From positions 1,612,001 through 1,676,000 of the forward strand of contig OY101115.1 of the NCBI GenBank assembly GCA_956465555.1: DNA of 64,000 nt. The letters run 5' to 3'. The position numbers and the translations under genes were made by a program. Positions 43,902 to 55,610 of this stretch are shown piece by piece. The first letter of the stretch is position 1. Each line of letters opens with the position of its first letter. The notes below the pieces were generated by a model, which did no database searches, was not told the DNA's origin, and worked only from the letters and a program-made list of their open reading frames with translations. The stretch comes from Nitzschia sp. pyKryTriq1. Taxonomy: Eukaryota > Bacillariophyta > Bacillariophyceae > Bacillariales > Bacillariaceae.

Positions 43902-44353
43902 ACAGTTGGGAGCGAATATTACTATCTTCATTGTGGAAGATATGATTAATTGGATTCGGCAGTTCCAAGATTGATCTGCAAAAGCAAGAATCCAAATCCA
44001 ACAAGTGTAGTTATCAGAAGTAGAATAACATTGTCATAATCTCGAGTTTGAGATGAAAGTTTACTTTACTTGAGACAGGTTCGTGCATCGGAAGATCAGA
44101 CGAACTACTAGTACTACTACACGACACGGGACTGAGGAAGTGGTTCCACGAGTCATTAGTCAGCTGACGAAGTACAGACTACGGAGATTTCAACATGATG
44201 TACTCTCCGCTTTCAAGGCTCACAGTCAAAGTAGTGGAACTCTTTGTTGCTTTGATGTGAAGTCGGTCTCGTAGAGTAGTTTAGACAATCAAGATAAACG
44301 AGTATTCTCAAGATTATAACCATTAGAAAGATCTACCTTTTGCAAGAATGATT

Positions 44354-44561
44354 TTTTTGGATCGCTGAACTTTCGTCCAGCGATCTCCAAAAGTTCATCA
44401 GTATTCCACTTCTGATAGTAGCCAAGATCCAATTTTTGGTACTTAGGCAGTTGAACTTTTTTGGATCGCTGAACTTTCGTCCAGCGATCTCCAAAAGTTC
44501 ATCAGTATTCCACTTCTGATAGTAGCCAAGATCCAATTTTTGGTACTTAGGCAGTTGAACT
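44354..44561. repeat. 104-bp tandem duplication
   Basis: Two head-to-tail copies with period 104 bp, essentially identical (each contains TTGGATCGCTGAACTTTCGT and AGTAGCCAAGATCCAATTTT). Near-identity implies a recent event. Confidence 0.9.
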
Positions 44562-44566
44562 TTCAA

Positions 44567-44594
44567 TGATACATCCATGCATGAGGATGTATCA
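44567..44594. repeat. Perfect inverted repeat (hairpin)
   Basis: Ten-base arms TGATACATCC / GGATGTATCA around an 8-base loop ATGCATGA, which is itself palindromic at ATGCAT. It directly abuts the 104-bp duplication. Confidence 0.8.
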
Positions 44595-44891
44595 ATGCCG
44601 CTTGACATTCAATTAGGTCTCAAAATTCATCCTGTGGCAGTTCCAATAACCAAACTGCCATTGAAATATTCATTATCCGAAACGATAGTTTTTGTTCACG
44701 AGTCGCGAGTCCCTACCTCTAGGGATCCCGACTCGCGGACAAACGGACAAAGGTCAGACACACATCGACTCTCACTCATACTCGTACTGTACCGGTACTG
44801 TATATACGCATACGTACGAGAACGAACGAAATAGTCAGTCTACTGTACAGTCGTCATCCGAAAACCTTGACGTTTTTCGAGCCAACACCGC

Positions 44892-44978
44892 ATGACGGCG
44901 AACTTTGACGACGAGGAGTCGGACTCCTCATTCTTCACGACAATCGATCAGTCACAAGAAGTAGAATTATCCAGATAA
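44892..44978 (+). CDS. Short upstream ORF (28 aa) before the prenyltransferase
   Basis: ATG to TAA gives 28 residues ([20 protein letters not shown]...), ending 64 bp before the prenyltransferase ATG. A perfect stem (GAGGAGTC-G-GACTCCTC) lies inside it. It may be a uORF if the transcript starts upstream; otherwise it is chance. Confidence 0.3.
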   Translation: MTANFDDEESDSSFFTTIDQSQEVELSR

Positions 44979-45042
44979 ATACAGGCAACACAAAAGGTTG
45001 AGTGCTTTCAATAATCGGTCATCATCTCTCCAGGAAAGCAGA

Positions 45043-46397
45043 ATGGCTACAATGAGCCGTACCGGTAGCGAAAGATTTCCCGCGTCACTGCTGTTGATGG
45101 TTTTCATGTTGGGTATCCAGGCCGTTCACGGATTTGCACCAACTGCGACGGTTGCTCCGAGACGCCCGGGACAGCTCACTGGGGTTCATTCTACGAGGCT
45201 TTCGAAACCTGCGATTGGTCTCCGAACGCTAAAAATGTCCGTGGAAGGAGACTTTGATGCCGACGCCATTTCCAAAGCTAGAGAAGAGGTAAATTCAGGT
45301 TCGGTCAAGGCAAGGGTTCGCGCCCTGTACAAGTTCACACGCCCACATACTATCCGGGGCACAATTCTGGCGTCAATTGCTGGTACCACTCGAGCGCTTG
45401 TGGATACACCTGGTGCAATCGCAGATGCAAACTGGGGAACAATGCTCCCTCGAGCATTCATTGGAATGGTTGCTCTGCTGTTGGGAAATGCTTTCATCGT
45501 AGGAATCAATCAAATATACGACAAGGACATCGACGAGCTGAACAAACCATTTCTCCCTGTGGCAAGTGGGGAAATGTCAAAGCGAGCAGCTTGGGTTGCT
45601 GTGATTGCTTCTGGGGCAATGGGTCCCATTCTAGTGTACGTACGCATTTTTTTTTTCCGATTTTGTGTGTCAAGTGGGGATGATTTAAAGGTGGAGCCTC
45701 ACATTTGATTTTGGTCACAACAATACAAATGGAAATATTGCAGCAAAAGAAACTTTCCGAACTTGCTATTCAAACTGTATTCTTTCGGCTTGTTCCTGGG
45801 TGGTATCTACTCAGTCCCTCCCATTCGAACGAAAAAGAACCCTGTTCTCGCGGGTCTCACCATTGCTACGGTTCGAGGATTTCTATTGAATTTCGGCGTC
45901 TATTATGCGGTGAAAGACGCCTTAGGCGTTGCCTTTGAGTGGTCACCAAAGGTATCGTTCATCGCTCGTTTCATGACCGCATTTGCCACAGTGATTGCTG
46001 TAACCAAAGATTTGCCGGACATTGAGGGCGACAAGGTAAGAATCAGTGTCACCATTATTTATTCCGACCCAGTCTCTCTTCCTTATTGCTCACCCTTCGC
46101 ACTGTAAAGGCATTTCAAATAGAAACTTTTGCGACAAAAATCGGAGTGAAACGAATCGCACAGGGCGCGTCTCTCTGCTTGTTAGCAAATTATGTGCATG
46201 CTGTCGCCACCGGCCTGTTTTCCCCACCGGGCACCTTCAACATGATACCAATGATTGGTGGCCATCTTGCATTGGTATCCATGTTGATTTTCAGATTCCG
46301 GCAGCTAGATCCTGATTCCATGGCTTCCGTCAAGAAATTTTACAAAAACATCTGGGATCTCTTTTACTTGGAATACGGCCTGTATACTCTCATCTAG
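45043..46397 (+). CDS. Homogentisate prenyltransferase (tocopherol/plastoquinone pathway), plastid
   Basis: Model: exons 45043-45635, 45744-46035, 46110-46397 (390 aa). The presequence ([26 protein letters not shown]) is a textbook ASAFAP-type plastid signal. UbiA-type motifs: [14 protein letters not shown] (~156, first Asp-rich Mg-prenyl-diphosphate site) and [10 protein letters not shown] (~286, second site), with [12 protein letters not shown] before the first TM and multiple hydrophobic helices. It condenses homogentisate with phytyl or solanesyl diphosphate in plastid membranes, the committed step to tocopherol (VTE2) or plastoquinone (HST). The subtype is unresolved. The donor at 45636 is GTACGT and the joined phase 2/1 junction restores the conserved helix. 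Confidence 0.92.
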
Positions 46398-47272
46398 TAG
46401 AGAGTCACCGAAGGCTAAAACGCCTACCTACTCATAAGTGGCTCAGCCGTTTTCTCTGAACCCTTGAATTGTCAGTGGAATGGCGTAAAAATCAGATCAA
46501 CCACTGTTCGCTACCTTTTCTTTGTTTCTGATGAGTACGACTAGTAGTAGTAAGATTGCTCTACCCAGGTTCGATGCTCACAACTGCATCTTTTGTAGTT
46601 CGTACACCAGTCCAGTCTCTGTGGTAGAACTATAGTATCTACGCAAGCAACACGAAATTGGGAGACACGGAGGGCGCCTACTCGCACAGTACTGGTACTG
46701 TACAAGTACTAGTAGACAGACCATGATATTTACTGCTCTCTCTAGTAGAGTAGAGTAGAGTAGCGAGGGACTACCAGTACCAGTAGTCTACCTGGTACTA
46801 CAGTACAAGTACCTAATAGCACATCATCGATCAGCGCCACCGCGGCCTCTCGGGCGCGGGTGGGAAGTTAGTTTGTTGTACCCCGGTATTTCTACGCGGT
46901 TCTACGTTACTGTACGCGTGTAGGCCGCGAGAACTTGTACAGACAGACAGACAGTCGTTGCAGTCCTCTTTTCCGACCGCACGTTTCGTTGGATAATAAT
47001 ATCAGTACTTGCACCGGTAGAGTACATACTGTACCTGATGTACAAGATCCATCATCACCTCGCATCATCACCGCTCAATGCTCAATGCTGCTCCTCCGCT
47101 TATCGGCAAAACGAGACACGAGACTGACGACTACCGGTAACGACAACCAAGTCGGAATTGGACGAGCTCATTTGGTCATCCTGCTTCCCCATAGACACCG
47201 GCACCAGTAGTGGCAGACTCACTACTCCTAGTCTATCATACTTACTTTTGTTTTACATTCGGCTGAAGCGAA
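46398..47272. other. Intergenic region with GTAC and TAGAG repeats
   Basis: Between two + genes. (TAGAG)n-like repeat at 46743-46765 and a GTAC cluster at 46685-46810 with ACCAGTACCAGTAGTCTACC. No gene seen. Confidence 0.6.
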
Positions 47273-49241
47273 ATGTGTGGAATCTTTGCCATCTTCTCCT
47301 CGAGTCTCCCCGAGACGGACTTGCGGCGAGAACTGATCAACTGCTCCTCCCGCATCCGCCACCGTGGTCCTGACTGGTCTGGATACAAGGTGATTGAGGC
47401 TGATGTATCGCTCGATCGCCCCCTTTCCCATGGAATCGCCCACGAGCGTCTTGCCATCATGGATCCCGAGTCTGGGTCGCAACCTCTCGTATCAGCAGAT
47501 GGACACATAATTGTCGCTGCCAACGGCGAGATCTACAACTACAAAGAACTGTATGCCGCCCTAAAAAAGGAGTACACGCCCAAGACTGGATCCGACTGTG
47601 AAGTGATCCTGCCTTTGTACGATGAGCACGGCCCTACGGCTGGCATGGTAAACAACCTCAGAGGGATGTTCAGCTTTATCCTTTACGACAGGAACTCCGA
47701 CACGTATTTCGTTGCCCGTGATCATATGGGAATCACCCCTCTTTATATCGGGTGGGGAAACGACGGCTCTATGTACTTTGCGTCGGAAATGAAGTGCCTC
47801 ATCGGTGAATGTACCAAGTTCCAGAACTTCCCACCTGGGCACTTCTGGTGCAATAAGGGTGACAAGCCAGGTGAATTTCAACGTTGGTACAAGCCCAACT
47901 GGGCGCCTGAGATGTTGCCAGGTGGACCGATTCCGACCGAAGCGTACCAAGCGGTAAGAGGTGCTCGTCAATGTGTTGTCAACTATATCAAAGTTGGGAA
48001 GGCTCACCAAATACTGTACTGTATGCAATGCAATTTCCTTAGGATGTTCTTCGCCACGCATTTGAGCGCGCGGTCACTCGTCGCATGATGTCGGATGTGC
48101 CATGGGGCGTTCTCTTGTCCGGTGGTTTGGATTCTTCCTTGGTCGCTGCGGTTTGCGCTCGTAATATCAGTCGTCGCTCTACCTCATTTCCGAAGCTTCA
48201 CTCGTTCACTATTGGTTTGGATAACTCTCCCGACTTGGTGGCGGCCAAAAAGGTGGCCGACAAGCTGGGGACTATCCACCATGCGTACACTTACACCTTG
48301 CAAGAGGGCGCCGACGCAATCCGTGATGTCATTCGTTGTCTCGAGACCTATGATGTGACCACCATCAGGGCGTCGACGCCCATGTATCTCATGGCGCGAA
48401 AGATCAAGGCTATGGGAATCAAAATGGTTATCAGCGGAGAAGGTGCCGACGAGGTGTTCGGGGGGTATCTTTATTTCCACAAGGCTCCCAACGCTCGAGA
48501 ATTCTTTGATGAGACCGTCGACAAGTTGAGCCGTCTCCACATGTACGATTGCTTGCGTTGCAACAAAGCAATGAGCGCCTGGGGAGTTGAGCCTCGAGTA
48601 CCATTTTTGGATGCTGACTTCCTACAGGTGGCCATGAACCTAGACACCAACGAAAAGATGATTCGCAAGGGGCCAGGCATTTCCAAGGCAGACACCAGAA
48701 TCGAAAAATGGGCTGTGAGAAAAGCTTTTGACACGCCCGAGGATCCATACCTCCCCGACGAGATTTTGTGGAGACAGAAAGAACAATTTAGTGATGGTAA
48801 GTGCTCTTTCCTATGCAATTGTGCCAGCAAGCCGTTCCCAGGTTGAAGGCATCTCATCTGTAATGTTGTCGACTAGGTGTTGGATACGGATGGGTCGATC
48901 ATCTCAAGGAGATTTCAGAGAAGGAAATATCGGATCAAATGTTTGCCACCGCCGCCAACCGATTCCCACACAACACACCAACCACGAAGGAGGGTTACCG
49001 TTACAGAATGATTTTCGAAGAATTCTTCCCCGGTGAGGCCGCCGAGAAGACGGTTCCTGGTGGCAAATCAATCGCCTGCTCCACAGAACGTGCCATGGCA
49101 TGGGATGAATCCTTCAGCAAACGTGCGGATCCCAGTGGGCGTTCAGCTGGCGTCCACGACTCAGCCTACCATGAGCAATTTGAAGCGGATACGAAGATTG
49201 GTGGCGATGTTGAACCCCCGTCGAAGAAGCAAAAAGCTTAA
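47273..49241 (+). CDS. ASNS: Asparagine synthetase (glutamine-hydrolysing)
   Basis: Model: exons 47273-47953, 48043-48796, 48877-49241 (599 aa). [10 protein letters not shown] gives the N-terminal nucleophile Cys after Met removal; [20 protein letters not shown] and [11 protein letters not shown] complete the class II glutaminase site. The synthetase half has the PP-loop [12 protein letters not shown] (~residue 252), [12 protein letters not shown] and EPRVPFLD. The C-terminus ends in a basic PPSKKQKA. It converts Asp + Gln + ATP to Asn + Glu. The length suits the eukaryotic/plant-type AsnB family. No transit peptide, so cytosolic. Confidence 0.96.
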
Positions 49242-49502
49242 GTCTACACCGGTGTAGGAATTTTTAATATGGACACAACCAATCCCATTTATAGTTATGA
49301 TGCTGGAGCTAGCATTTCGAATTGCCCACACTTCTAACCTGAGAATGAATCCTCGGCATTTGCTCTCGAGGAGCAGAACTGTGGCCTTGCTCTCGTCATA
49401 TTGCAGATGAGAATGAGTGTACATTAACCAACGTGTTGAGCGGTGTTACCGTTTTCTGTTTCAGCAGTGTCTTTCGAGATTCAGAGCTCCAACCAGGATT
49501 TT

Positions 49503-50486
49503 CTATAGCTGTGCATCCTTCTCAGCTTCTGCTCTCAATTTTCTTGTTTTTCTGCGATTCTCGATTAGTCTCCAAATATCTGTTGGTGGCAAGGGACGGT
49601 GGTCCCGAGGGTCTGCCAGAACATTCCTTCCACCTGGCCCGTACCTCCATGGATGAATATCTGAAATATGATTATGGAAGGTTTGCAGCGTAATGGACGG
49701 ATTTTCTACGACGTATCCATGTCGCAGCAACTCGTTGATAACCTTGTGCTCAGCTCCCCAGCGATTTTGCACATGTTGACAGCCAGTCAGAACGCCTTGT
49801 TTCAGCGGTGGAACGAACCAAAAGGAATCGTGAGAGCCAAAATAGTTTGGTCGTCCCCGAAAGAAGGGGCAGCCACACCACCGGCGTTCTTCTGTTTGTT
49901 CAAGATCTAGACCGCCAAGAGCATCACAAATATGCCGTTCATGTCGTGTCAAACTTAGGACAGTGGCGGGAACCTCAAACACTTCCTTCTGGCAACTAAT
50001 GAGAGCACCCAACCCTGAGCCCACAAAAATATCTGCATTGAGAACAACAGCAATCTGACCCTGCAAATTGTTGTTGCAGTATTCGAAGGCATCACTGTAT
50101 TTCATCTGTCTCCCCAACATGACGGTCTTCAACTTCAACTTCAACTTCTCCGACGAGTCGAAATCGAATGATGACAGGGCAGATTCCAGTGATATTTTAT
50201 CTGAGCAGGTTTCCAACAAAACGTGGACCTGTTGTACGTGTTGATGCGACAGATTTTGCAAGAGGCACTCATTGTATTCCGCTTGGCGTGCCTTCACTTT
50301 GCTGAGTTCGAACTTTTGCGTTACCTGGACTTGAAAGTATTGATACACGACGTGTACACCTCTATCAGCATCCCCATCCGCATCCGGGTCTGTATCAATG
50401 TTTGACCTTGTGAGCGTTGGACGAGTTGTTGTCGTCGTCAACGGACCTTGCGATCCGCCAGGGCTGCTCGTACTGGCTCGTACCAT
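49503..50486 (-). CDS. Glycosyltransferase-like protein
   Basis: 327 aa from ATG 50486; upstream open frame only reads GTAC repeats. The first ~45 residues are Thr/Asp/Pro-rich and low complexity. The core has GRQMKYSDAFEYCNN, VVLNADIFVGSG (a DxD-like Asn-Ala-Asp), VLSLTRHE, FGSHDSFWFVPPL and NELLRHGYVVENPSITLQTFHNH. This order (short-form NxDIxF, then a SxDxW/F box, then NPSLxIxxxHxH) occurs in GT-A-like transferases of protist and viral glycan loci. No TM anchor is visible, so an upstream exon carrying a signal anchor is possible. The donor sugar is unknown. Confidence 0.62.
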   Translation of the reverse strand: MVRASTSSPGGSQGPLTTTTTRPTLTRSNIDTDPDADGDADRGVHVVYQYFQVQVTQKFELSKVKARQAEYNECLLQNLSHQHVQQVHVLLETCSDKISLESALSSFDFDSSEKLKLKLKTVMLGRQMKYSDAFEYCNNNLQGQIAVVLNADIFVGSGLGALISCQKEVFEVPATVLSLTRHERHICDALGGLDLEQTEERRWCGCPFFRGRPNYFGSHDSFWFVPPLKQGVLTGCQHVQNRWGAEHKVINELLRHGYVVENPSITLQTFHNHISDIHPWRYGPGGRNVLADPRDHRPLPPTDIWRLIENRRKTRKLRAEAEKDAQL

Positions 50487-51663
50487 GTATGTGTATGGAG
50501 TAACTACGAGTACCGTACAGGTATCTGGCACAGTACAGTACAAGTACAAGTACTGTACATTGCTCTCGAGTGTCAAGGTAGACTACTGGTTGTATTAGCC
50601 AGGGATGAATAAACAACTTGGGATGTGCAACGCCCATAGAGAGAAACCTCGCAAAACAAAAAAACGAACACGCCCCACACTGTGCCCAGGCGATAACACG
50701 TGTTGTAGTATCTACCTGTCTGGCAATGAATCACTATCACCAAATTGATCGACTGACGTTACGAATCGTCTACGAGTAGTCAATGAAGAGATGCTTCAAA
50801 GGTTGGGAGAGGAAGTGGATGCGCAGAATTTTCATGATCAGACAAAAAATGAGGGGCATTGCAATAGCTGGTTCTACTTACAGATTGAAAATTGAACACC
50901 GCCAGCCTAGCACATAGTCTATTACTATCCATGTAACATGTGTTGAGACTTGATAGTCATAAAAATGATTGTACTGTTAATTTCTGAGTGCCACTAACTG
51001 TCAGGAGAGGAGCTTTTCGTCCAAAAATATTTTGAGTAGTGTTGCGCGGGCCACCGTAGAAACTCGTAGGGTTTGTACGTGCCGCGACAGTACCCTACTT
51101 ACAAACCCATACTGGTACAATGTCAGCAGACGAAGTCGTCGTGGCCTCTGGCTGTTTGGAAAAATGTAGCGAGCCCCCAGCAATCCCCCCACATTTCGAC
51201 CGACGGCATCAATGAGGACCGAGGACATTCTATACAGACCGGGACATTCACACTTCATAGACTCCTCTACTACTCGTACCTGATAGCTACAAGCACAGTA
51301 CTGTCTCACAGTAGTAGTATTTGCCTCCGGCCTCGTAAATAAATAGCGTCTTTCAATCCAAATCTGACTCGGCACCAGCGATCAAAGAAGTTAAAGTGGA
51401 GCTAGTTTTTTTAACCCAAGCGCGTGTTGGAGCATTCTGTACCTGGTACGAGTACGAGTATCGTTTGAAACAAGTTTGGAATTTGAAAGCAGCATTCATA
51501 CGAGAGAAGAAGTTATTTTCAATTTGGATTGATTCAGATTGCTGATACGTGCAAGGTGCAAGGTGCAAGGCCACTGCATTCCACGATTTGAAGTTGGATT
51601 CTACAGTGATTCAAATTCGTCGCCATCCACATTTAACATCGCTGCGTTGGCTTTAGCTTGCAC
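50487..51663. other. Divergent intergenic region
   Basis: Between the glycosyltransferase-like gene (-) and the exchanger (+). GTAC cluster at 50505-50560 (CAGTACAGTACAAGTACAAG); a shorter one at 51445-51460. Open frames such as 51001-51375 (-) show no family features. Confidence 0.6.
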
Positions 51664-54600
51664 ATGTCGGAAGAGCCACAGCAGTGGAAAGCCAAATCAT
51701 CCCCTGCCTCCGACAGAAATCCTTCCGTACCCGTCGTTGTTCACGTCTCGAGCATACTTGGAGCTTCGGGTACAAATACTAGTGCAAGTACAGCAAAGAT
51801 GGGGACAATCGCATCTCGAAAAGTGCGTATAGGCCGGTCCGGTCGACTGTGGATTGTCAGTGGACTGGTCGTTTTCGTTTTGATTATGTTTTTCGAAAGC
51901 AACGAGCAGCTACGAGTAGACACAACTCGGCCATCAGGCCAGACAATTCGCAAGTCCAACTCGGAACCATGGCACAGCAAGGCAGCCGTGGACGTCAATG
52001 CTCCGCCCGTCCTACAAAATTCTCACTCTTCAGATCCAAACGAGGATCCAAACATACAACAACCTCCAAGCTTCTGGGAACTGGCTGACAACGGATCGGC
52101 GGCGACCACGCGCTCCTCCAACCCACAGTCCAAATTCTCTATATTCTCCTGGGGGGAGCCGAGCCGATTCGAGAAAGAGGTTCCGAAAAAGACGACGAAA
52201 GCTACCAAGAAAGCAGCAAAGAAGAAAAACGTCAAGGTGTCCACCAATGGGCAACTTCATCCGATCCCAATCATTGATGACAATGATGATCGAGTCCCGC
52301 AGGCTGTTGCAGGGGCAGTACTAAGAGCCGCAGATGCGCTTTTATGCCGAGAATCTGTCATTGATTACGTCATCAATGCGACAGACCTCAAAGACGAGTG
52401 CGATGGTCTCAAGAAAGCCTACACCAAGAACTGCGGAGGAGAAGATGAAGACACGTCGGCTGTTGCGCGAAGTCGGAGACGGCTGGAAGAAGGGACTGCA
52501 TCTGAAAGGAAATCGGCGAAAAATCCTGTCATTCAATGGCAACGATGGCTATATCGGAAGGCTCGCGTCATACGGAACTTTTGTTTGTCCCAGCAGCCAA
52601 AGGCGTTGTTGATCGAAGATGAAATTCTCAATGAATGGAATGATGCATTCTTTCAAGTCCAAAATGGTGTGAGCCTATATTCCCCAATCGACATTTTCCC
52701 AGACGACACCATCCAACCAGGTACCGTGTCGCCGGGCATCAAACGCAAAGTCAGTGAGGCAGAAGACTTTGCTCGAGCCGAGCAGCGACTTTCACGGAAA
52801 GAAATGGTAGCAAAATCAGCGGTGGACGGAACATCCCCCAATATCAATACTCCACCTCCTCCACTGCCTCTGCCGCCCAACAAGACAGTGGCAGTCAACA
52901 AGGAAAAGCAAAAACTCACCAGCCTTGCTTTGCCTACCAGTAAACACCACGTCTCGGAAAAAATGTTGAGCGAGACATTACTTCTACAACAGGATGATCG
53001 TCTAATGGCACATGTCAAAGCTGCCACTAACAATGCAACTGCAAATGCTGTGGCCGATGCAGCGAAATCCACCAAGGCAGTCTCCGATACTTTCGAGTAT
53101 ATTTCAAGTGTTCTTAACGATCCCAGTTCGGTGGAAGCGCGAACGTGTTGTACTTCCATATTGAACGTCTTTCATGAGAATTGCTATGTGGACGAGGAAG
53201 AAGAATTATCTGATAGTCGACTTTTCATTGTCGTCGCTGTTATCGCATTGTGTGGTATGGTCAAGTCGCTGATTCGTCACTTCCAAATCCGTTGGCTTCC
53301 CGAAGCTGCTGGTTGCATCCTTGTCGGAGGTAGGTTTTTTCGCATGCATATTATGATTGGGTTCAATCCTTTCTTCCTCTTTGATAATACGTACGCTCAC
53401 CCCTTTTCTCCGCACAGTCGTTTCTGGATGGGTTCTTTCCTATTATCCCCATCATGACTTGAGCTTTGATGGCGCGTGGTTTCTCCGAATCCTTTTGCCT
53501 CCAATCATATTCGAGGCCGCACTCAGCATCGACAAACGATCCTTCAATCGACACGTGGTACCCATTCTCTTCTACGCCATTATTGGAACTTTACTTTCGA
53601 CAGGACTGACCGCCTTGATTGTCCACGGGGGAAGCAAGTACTATCATGGCTACTGTGAAACTATTCCCGTCATCGAGTCTTTGACATTTGGAGCTCTGAT
53701 ATCTTCTATCGATCCCATTGCTGTTTTATCAGTCCTGAGCAATATGGGTGTAACGGATACAGATACCATTTACGTGGTCATTTTTGGCGAATCTTTGCTA
53801 AATGACGGTATTGCGATTGTCCTCTTTCAGACTCTGGTTCACTTCTTGGATGTTAACATGGAGGTAGACAGCACCGCAGTCTCTGCAGCTTCAATCCATT
53901 TTCTGGTGGTCGCGATTGGATCTTTATTGGTTGGTCTTGTTTCTGGTATTTGTTGCACTGTCTACTATTGGGCGATGCACGGTTGCCAGACTCCCTTGGT
54001 TGAGGTGCTGATGTTTTGCTGCTGGGCACTGCTGCCCTACTATGTTTGCGACGGAATTGAATGGTCGGGGATTGTGGCTGTGGTAGCTGCCGGTTTCGTT
54101 ATGGACATCCAAGTGGTGGGCCAGCAAAACTCATCCGACGACCCCACGGAAATATCTACGGATCAGCAACAATCCCTTCCTCGTGGCCGGCGGGAACGAA
54201 AGCGACGCCCCATTTTCTCGACCGAAGGTCATCTTTCCAAGGAGGCCAAGACGCACATCGGCTTCGTGACTGAAATCATAGCAACCATGATGGAAACTGC
54301 CATCTTCGCATACCTTGGGCTCTTTCTGTTTAGCTCGCGGTACCACTGGAACAATTACCACATCATGATTGCCATTGGTGCCTGCTGTGTGAGTCGTGCC
54401 ATAATGATCCCTTCCTTGAGTATGTTGGCCAACTGGGTAACCCAAATGCAGCAAGTCCAAGCGAACTGTCGATACCAACAACTCCCACAACAACAAGAGT
54501 ACGACTCGTCTATTGGTCCAAAACCGAGCAATGCTGCGGGGGTGATTATTGACAGAAAAATGCAATTGGTCCTGTGGTTTGCCGGTCTTCGCGGGGCAAT

Positions 54601-55012
54601 GTCCTTCGCTCTAGTCGAGGATATTCCCACGTATGACGCCGTGACGGGGGAAGGGACACGGCTCAAGTCCGAATTAAAGGCCATGACGTCGGCATGCATA
54701 ATTTTCACTGTATTTGTCCTTGGTGGTCTGACGTATTTCATGATGGACGGGCTCGGTATGGCGCCATCTCATAGCAAGCCCGCAGACGCTGGAAGCAGGA
54801 GCAATTTGACAAGGGAGATGGAAATGATCGGTTTGCTTTCCTCCTCCTTTTCGTCGAAGAAGGGTGACGATGAGTATGCAATTCCCGAAGAAAGCATCGC
54901 GGATTTTGATCTCAACAATAGTCACAATGCTGAGGAAATGCCCAATGCCAACCGTAGCACGACAGCCCCCGCCTCGGGAAGTATGTTTCGCCAACGAACA
55001 CAGGCCATTTAG
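51664..55012 (+). CDS. Na+/H+ exchanger (NHE/CPA1 family) with long N-terminal extension
   Basis: Model: exon 1 51664-53329, 88-nt intron, exon 2 53418-55012 (phase 1; 1,086 aa). After one TM segment (LWIVSGLVVFVLIMFF, ~60) come ~450 residues of polar sequence with Lys-rich (KKTTKATKKAAKKKN) and Pro-rich (PPPPLPLPPNK) parts, then the exchanger domain: RLFIVVAVIALCGMV, LLPPIIFEAALS, FGALISSIDPIAVLSVLSNM, FGESLLNDGIAIVLF (transport carboxylates) and WFAGLRGAMSFAL. The cytosolic tail is short (~100 aa), acidic and Ser/Asn-rich. Members of this family exchange Na+ or K+ for H+ at plasma or endomembranes; the Arg-rich insert (SLPRGRRERKRRP) between TMs is unusual. The first TM could be a signal anchor placing the extension outside or in a lumen. 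Confidence 0.88.
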
Positions 55013-55103
55013 CTACGTGTACTAAGGCAGCTGCTATCCCTAAATTTTTGAAGAAAGAAACGCGAATTGTACCTTGTACACTGTCTTTTCTACCTACAGT
55101 ACT

Positions 55104-55610
55104 TTATTTGTTTTCTTCTTCTAGGTCCGAGAAAATCATTGGGTCCGATCGGATCAGTTGTTCCTTGTACAGCTCTGCGAGTTCAAAGGGATACTTTCCA
55201 CACATGGCCTTTCCCTGCTGGTTTGCTTGTTTCAAGACAGTCGCTGCTTGGTCTTCATCCATGTCCTCTACCACAGCGCACATTCGTTCGACAACATGGG
55301 CAGGATCATATGCGTCATCTCCTAGCAGCATGAGCTTGAACATAGGGGCCTCTTCAAACTCGTCGTCTCGTCGACTGATCGGATCGTACGTCCTCGCTTT
55401 GGATTGCTGCTGGACCTTTTCCTTGGCCTTAGTTTCAGTCTTCTGGGCAATCTTGACAGCGGGTTTCGCCAAGGCTGCGCCACCTCCCCCATCGCTTTCT
55501 CCCTTACCAGCGCTTAGCGACCCTACTGGACGGTGTCGCACTCCAAAGGTGGCAGGCACAAAGGCCGCCGTCAACTGAATAATGGAAAGCAATATATATA
55601 GAAACTTCAT
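55104..55610 (-). CDS. Plastid ClpS-like adaptor
   Basis: Intronless, 168 aa from ATG 55610. The presequence MKFLYILLSIIQLTAAF|VPATFG carries the ASAFAP-like plastid site. After an Ala/Lys-rich linker the domain at ~88-165 reads FKLMLLGDDAYDPAHVVERM, EDQAATVLKQANQQGKAMCG and YPFELAELYKEQLIRSDP, matching ClpS in order and length. ClpS hands N-degron substrates to Clp ATPases. Substrate-pocket residues differ: the usual Asn-Asp pair is GDD, and the His-x-x-Gly segment reads NQQG, so specificity may be altered, as in plant ClpS2/ClpF-like paralogues. The stop is 91 bp from that of the convergent exchanger gene. Confidence 0.78.
   Translation of the reverse strand: MKFLYILLSIIQLTAAFVPATFGVRHRPVGSLSAGKGESDGGGGAALAKPAVKIAQKTETKAKEKVQQQSKARTYDPISRRDDEFEEAPMFKLMLLGDDAYDPAHVVERMCAVVEDMDEDQAATVLKQANQQGKAMCGKYPFELAELYKEQLIRSDPMIFSDLEEENK

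Larger units (their letters stand above)
44333..44608 (-). pseudogene. Duplicated coding relic
   Basis: A minus-strand frame reads VQLPKYQKLDLGYYQKWNTD then ELLEIAGRKFSDP before passing into the second copy of a 104-bp tandem duplication, which continues in a shifted frame (104 is not a multiple of 3). The first part looks like genuine coding sequence of unknown type; its position beside gag debris suggests retroelement origin. Confidence 0.4.
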
